Below, piece after piece: positions 61,549 through 64,000 of a stretch of DNA of 64,000 nucleotides (within the stretch, counting starts at the first letter, position 1; every line of letters starts with the position of its first letter). The DNA is from Streptomyces longhuiensis (GTDB lineage Bacteria > Actinomycetota > Actinomycetes > Streptomycetales > Streptomycetaceae). The notes under the pieces are model-generated. The model saw only the letters and a list, made by a program, of their open reading frames with translations. It did no database searches and was not told the DNA's origin. A program made the translations under genes and the position numbers. The DNA lies in NCBI RefSeq assembly GCF_020616555.1, contig NZ_CP085173.1:4351501-4415500 (forward strand), written 5' to 3'.

Positions 61549-61893
61549 GTGCCGACGTACCAGTACCAGTGCACCGAATGCGGCGAGGGCCTCGAGGCGG
61601 TGCAGAAGTTCACCGATGACGCCCTGACCGTGTGCCCCAGCTGCGACGGACGCCTCAAGAAGGTGTTCTCGGCGGTCGGCATCGTCTTCAAGGGATCGGG
61701 CTTCTACCGCAACGACAGCCGCGGCTCCTCGTCGAGCAGCTCGCCGGCGTCGTCGTCCGCGAAGTCGGCCTCGGACACGAAGTCTTCGTCCTCGGACTCC
61801 AAGGCGTCCGGGTCGTCGTCCTCCACGTCGACGTCCTCGGCCTCCGCTTCGTCTTCCTCTTCGAGCTCGTCCTCGAGCTCTTCCGCCGCGTAA
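61549..61893 (+). CDS. FmdB-family zinc-ribbon protein, Ruc-like chaperone
   Basis: A 114-residue protein. N-terminal FmdB zinc ribbon MPTYQYQCTECGEGLEAVQK with second knuckle LTVCPSCDGRLKKVF (four Cys: C8, C11, C29, C32), then GIVFKGSGFYRND and a Ser-rich disordered tail of about 60 residues. Architecture equals Ruc (Rv0991c) of Mycobacterium tuberculosis, a redox-regulated chaperone whose gene is controlled by HrcA. AGGAGG 8 bases before GTG 61549. Preceded by a CIRCE-like site and followed by a terminator and mtnP. Confidence 0.88.
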   Translation: MPTYQYQCTECGEGLEAVQKFTDDALTVCPSCDGRLKKVFSAVGIVFKGSGFYRNDSRGSSSSSSPASSSAKSASDTKSSSSDSKASGSSSSTSTSSASASSSSSSSSSSSSAA

Positions 61894-61926
61894 GGCCACT
61901 CGGCCGCTTCGGCCAAGTTCTTACGG

Positions 61927-61954
61927 AACCCTGTCGTCCTTTGACGACGGGGTT
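61927..61954 (+). terminator. Intrinsic terminator after the FmdB/Ruc gene
   Basis: AACCCTGTCGTC (61927-61938) pairs with GACGACGGGGTT (61943-61954), 12 bp with one G-U, loop CTTT, followed by a short T run (TTT). Confidence 0.8.
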
Positions 61955-61986
61955 TTCGGCGTTCCCGGGCGGATACTGTGCCGGAC

Positions 61987-62862
61987 ATGGCGAATACAGT
62001 TCCGGGCACGGCGAACACGGCGAACACACCGGGCACGGCCGAGATCGGCGTCATCGGCGGCTCCGGCTTCTACTCGTTCCTGGACGACGTGACCGAGGTC
62101 CAGGTCGACACCCCGTACGGAGCGCCGAGCGACTCCCTGTTCCTCGGCGAGATCGCGGGCCGCAAGGTCGCCTTCCTGCCCCGCCACGGCCGCGGCCACC
62201 ATCTGCCGCCGCACCGCATCAACTACCGCGCCAACCTCTGGGCCCTGCGCTCCGTGGGCGTACGGCAGGTCCTCGGCCCGTGCGCCGTGGGCGGCCTCCG
62301 GCCCGAGTTCGGGCCAGGGACGCTCCTGGTGCCGGACCAGTTCGTGGACCGGACGAAGGCCCGCGCGCAGACGTACTTCGACGGGGAGCCGCTGGCGGAC
62401 GGGACCGTGCCGAACGTGGTGCACGTGTCGCCCGCCGACCCCTACTGCCCGGCCGGGCGCCGGGTCGCCGTGAAGGCGGCGCGCGGCCGCGACTGGGAGC
62501 CGGTGGACGGTGGGACGCTCGTCGTGGTCGAGGGGCCTCGCTTCTCGACCCGCGCCGAGTCCCGCTGGCATGCCTCCCAGGGCTGGTCGGTGGTCGGCAT
62601 GACCGGTCACCCCGAGGCGATGCTCGCGCGTGAACTCGAGCTCTGCTACACGTCGTTGACCCTGGTGACCGATCTCGACGCGGGCGCCGAGTCGGGCGAG
62701 GGCGTGTCGCACGACGAGGTTCTCAAGGTCTTCGCCGCCAATGTGGACCGGCTGCGGACGGTGCTCTTCGACACGGTGGCGGGGCTGCCGGCGGAGGGCG
62801 AGCGGGACTGCCTGTGCGTGAGGGCGCTCGGGGGGATGGATCCGGGGATCGTGCTGCCGTAG
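61987..62862 (+). CDS. mtnP: S-methyl-5'-thioadenosine phosphorylase
   Basis: A 291-residue purine-nucleoside phosphorylase-family protein. Markers: GVIGGSGFYSF at about 22-32, phosphate-binding LPRHGRGHHLPPHRINYRAN, active site GPRFSTRAESRWHASQGWSV and VGMTGHPEAMLARELELCYT. It splits MTA from polyamine or ACC-type reactions for methionine salvage; an MTI-specific form cannot be excluded. The start is ATG 61987 or GTG 61978; the N-tail repeats VPGTANTANTPGTA. Follows the FmdB/Ruc terminator. Confidence 0.92.
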   Translation: MANTVPGTANTANTPGTAEIGVIGGSGFYSFLDDVTEVQVDTPYGAPSDSLFLGEIAGRKVAFLPRHGRGHHLPPHRINYRANLWALRSVGVRQVLGPCAVGGLRPEFGPGTLLVPDQFVDRTKARAQTYFDGEPLADGTVPNVVHVSPADPYCPAGRRVAVKAARGRDWEPVDGGTLVVVEGPRFSTRAESRWHASQGWSVVGMTGHPEAMLARELELCYTSLTLVTDLDAGAESGEGVSHDEVLKVFAANVDRLRTVLFDTVAGLPAEGERDCLCVRALGGMDPGIVLP

Positions 62863-63208
62863 CGGCGTGATGAACGGTGTTGAGCGGGGATGGCCGGGGC
62901 TGGCCGGCGAAGGTACGCGGCTGGGGAGGCCGTCGGCGCCGCGCCCCGGGAGGCGGGATCCGGGAGGCGCTGCCGGCGGCCCGGTGCGGTGTTCGCGCCG
63001 GCCGGGGCTGGCCGGGGCTGGCCGGGGCTGAACTTCGCCTTCGGGTGAGGGTGTTGTCCACAACCGGCGAGTAGTGCACGGGGCTCAGCGGGAATCGGCG
63101 CGGGCCTGGATCGTGGAGCGCGAGGCGGGCTTTCGAGCTTGCGCGTTCCGAGGCTCTTCGATGTTTTCCATGTCTTCCGGTGCCTCTCGATCCAGGTGGT
63201 GGTCGCCC
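62863..63208. other. Intergenic region with a triple 10-bp repeat
   Basis: 346 bases between mtnP and the SAF-like gene. 63001-63030 is an exact three-fold GCCGGGGCTG repeat and a further copy (GCCGGGGCTGGCCGG) lies at 62893-62907. No tRNA or terminator was recognised and the promoter of the next gene presumably lies in 63060-63200. Confidence 0.55.
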
Positions 63209-63814
63209 ATGTCCCCGTTCAGCACTCCCCCGACGTGCGAGGTCCCGCGTTTCGCGCCGCTGCGGGTGCGCGGCGGGCGGTGGCGGCCACGGCGGGCGGG
63301 CCGGCACCGGCGGCGGGCGGTCGCTGCGGGGCTCGCCGTGACGGCGGCGGTGCTGGTGGCCGCGGGGCCGTCGGGGGCGGGGTCCTCCGGTTCCGGGTCC
63401 ACAGGTTCCGGGTCCACCGGTTCCGGGTCCTCCGGATCGGGCTCCTCGGGCTCCGAGCCCTCGGGCACCGGGCGGGAGCGGGTGCGGCGGTCGGTCGTGA
63501 CGGTGTCCGCGCCGGTGCGGATCGCGGACGCGGCGGCGGTGCGACTGCTGCGGCCCGGTGACCGGGTCGACGTCGTGGCGGCGGGCGCGGGAGCCGGCTC
63601 CGGTGACGGGCGGGGATCCGGGGGCCAGGACGGCAGGGTCGTGGCGGCGGGGGCGAGGGTCAGTTCCGTGCCGGATTCCGCGGAGTCGGCGGAGTCAGCC
63701 GGCGAAGCCGCCTCGGCAGGCGGCGCCCTGGTCGTCCTGTCCGTGCCTCGCGAGACGGCGGCGCGGCTCGCCGGCGCCGGTGCCACCTCGCGGCTGGCGG
63801 TGACCCTGTGGTGA
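63209..63814 (+). CDS. SAF/FlgA-like exported or anchored protein
   Basis: A 201-residue protein: basic leader, a hydrophobic segment (AVAAGLAVTAAVLVAAG, about 35-52), a Gly/Ser/Thr repeat linker (GSGSTGSGSTGSGSSGSGSS), then a domain with VTVSAPVRIADAAAVRLLRPG and DRVDVVAAGAG, ending ALVVLSVPRETAARLAGAG. That resembles the SAF/RcpC-type fold of FlgA/CpaB-like proteins, often annotated so upstream of mscL in Streptomyces. Start ATG 63209 is the closest to the domain; earlier ATGs at 63161 and 63170 are possible. Confidence 0.75.
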   Translation: MSPFSTPPTCEVPRFAPLRVRGGRWRPRRAGRHRRRAVAAGLAVTAAVLVAAGPSGAGSSGSGSTGSGSTGSGSSGSGSSGSEPSGTGRERVRRSVVTVSAPVRIADAAAVRLLRPGDRVDVVAAGAGAGSGDGRGSGGQDGRVVAAGARVSSVPDSAESAESAGEAASAGGALVVLSVPRETAARLAGAGATSRLAVTLW

Positions 63815-63964
63815 TCGTTTTCGGCTGCCCGGACGGGCCGGTCCGCACGGTTTCGAAACCAAGTCCCTCGTTCGAGTCAGCGAATTGGACAGGCCCGCCA
63901 AGCGCTGTCGTAGGTTGCGGAGCTGTTTGCTCCACATCCTGCACAAGTGAAGAGAGGCCTTCTG

Positions 63965-64000
63965 GTGAGCGAGAAGAAGAAGCCGAGTCTGTGGGAGGGC
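63965..64000 (+). CDS. mscL: Large-conductance mechanosensitive channel MscL (N-terminus, partial)
   Basis: The window ends after the first 12 codons from GTG 63965: MSEKKKPSLWEG, the opening of actinobacterial MscL, a homopentameric turgor-release channel of the plasma membrane. A ribosome site GAGAGG lies about 9 bases upstream. The location after the SAF-like gene fits Streptomyces order. Only the first helix start is visible, so the call relies on that and on synteny. Confidence 0.75.
   Translation, partial: MSEKKKPSLWEG

Overview
The window reads as a stretch of Streptomyces chromosome. GC content is very high, third codon positions are almost all G or C, and GTG starts and 4-base ATGA/GTGA overlaps are common. 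Several gene blocks are those known from the actinobacterial core chromosome: tatD-rpf-ksgA-ispE, galU-glp-rimJ-sepX and FmdB/MTA phosphorylase/mscL. No phage, transposon, CRISPR array or large repeat was seen, so this looks like a conserved core segment with a few accessory cassettes. Species cannot be fixed from the sequence alone.

Layout. 1-4.1 kb: 3' end of an acyl-CoA desaturase with a coupled TetR gene, then a VOC protein, trans-aconitate methyltransferase, MarR, a LuxR-type response regulator and an acetyltransferase. 4.1-9.5 kb: galactose unit, with the Leloir operon galT-galE-galK running leftward and a sodium:sugar symporter plus a small membrane protein running rightward from a shared AT-rich regulatory region. 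9.5-16.3 kb: a response regulator lacking the phospho-acceptor Asp, two paralogous membrane-anchored PQQ-type beta-propeller proteins and an ABC-F protein. 16.3-22.9 kb: ispE, ksgA, an Rpf muralytic enzyme, tatD, a zinc-ribbon protein and rsmI. 23-28.4 kb: protein O-mannosyltransferase and two class B penicillin-binding proteins. 28.4-34.9 kb: YbaK, EamA, SDR and beta-lactamase-fold genes, an energy-coupling-factor transporter for Ni/Co (cbiM with PDGLE domain, cbiQ, cbiO) preceded by a Nur-box-like site, and an SsgA-family gene. 35-41.5 kb: MMPL exporter with its TetR gene, and a Tricorn protease homologue. 41.5-46.1 kb: a Baeyer-Villiger monooxygenase / hydrolase / SDR operon opposite a MerR regulator. 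46.1-48.8 kb: Tat-exported protein, exonuclease III, acetyltransferase, tRNA-Ala(CGC). 48.9-55.1 kb: sepX/glpR, rimJ-like, mogA, moaC, glp/moeA, galU and 5-formyl-THF cyclo-ligase. 55-64 kb: penicillin acylase-type hydrolase, K+/H+ antiporter, MFS transporter, FmdB/Ruc-type zinc-ribbon protein behind a CIRCE-like site, MTA phosphorylase, an SAF-like secreted or anchored protein and the start of mscL.

Themes. Cell-envelope growth and division dominate: Rpf, two PBPs, Pmt, an SsgA-like protein, Glp and SepX/GlpR, GalU. They sit beside ribosome maturation (KsgA, RsmI, ABC-F, RimJ-like). The most useful non-routine observations are two genes that appear to start at CTG, a CIRCE-like operator in front of the FmdB/Ruc gene, a Nur-box-like operator in front of the cbiM operon, a perfect palindrome in front of the SsgA-like gene, the degenerate receiver domain, and a 56-bp tandem duplication that rewrote the 3' ends of two convergent genes. 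I did not find a convincing wholly new multi-gene system; the paired beta-propeller operon is the least understood conserved-looking unit here.
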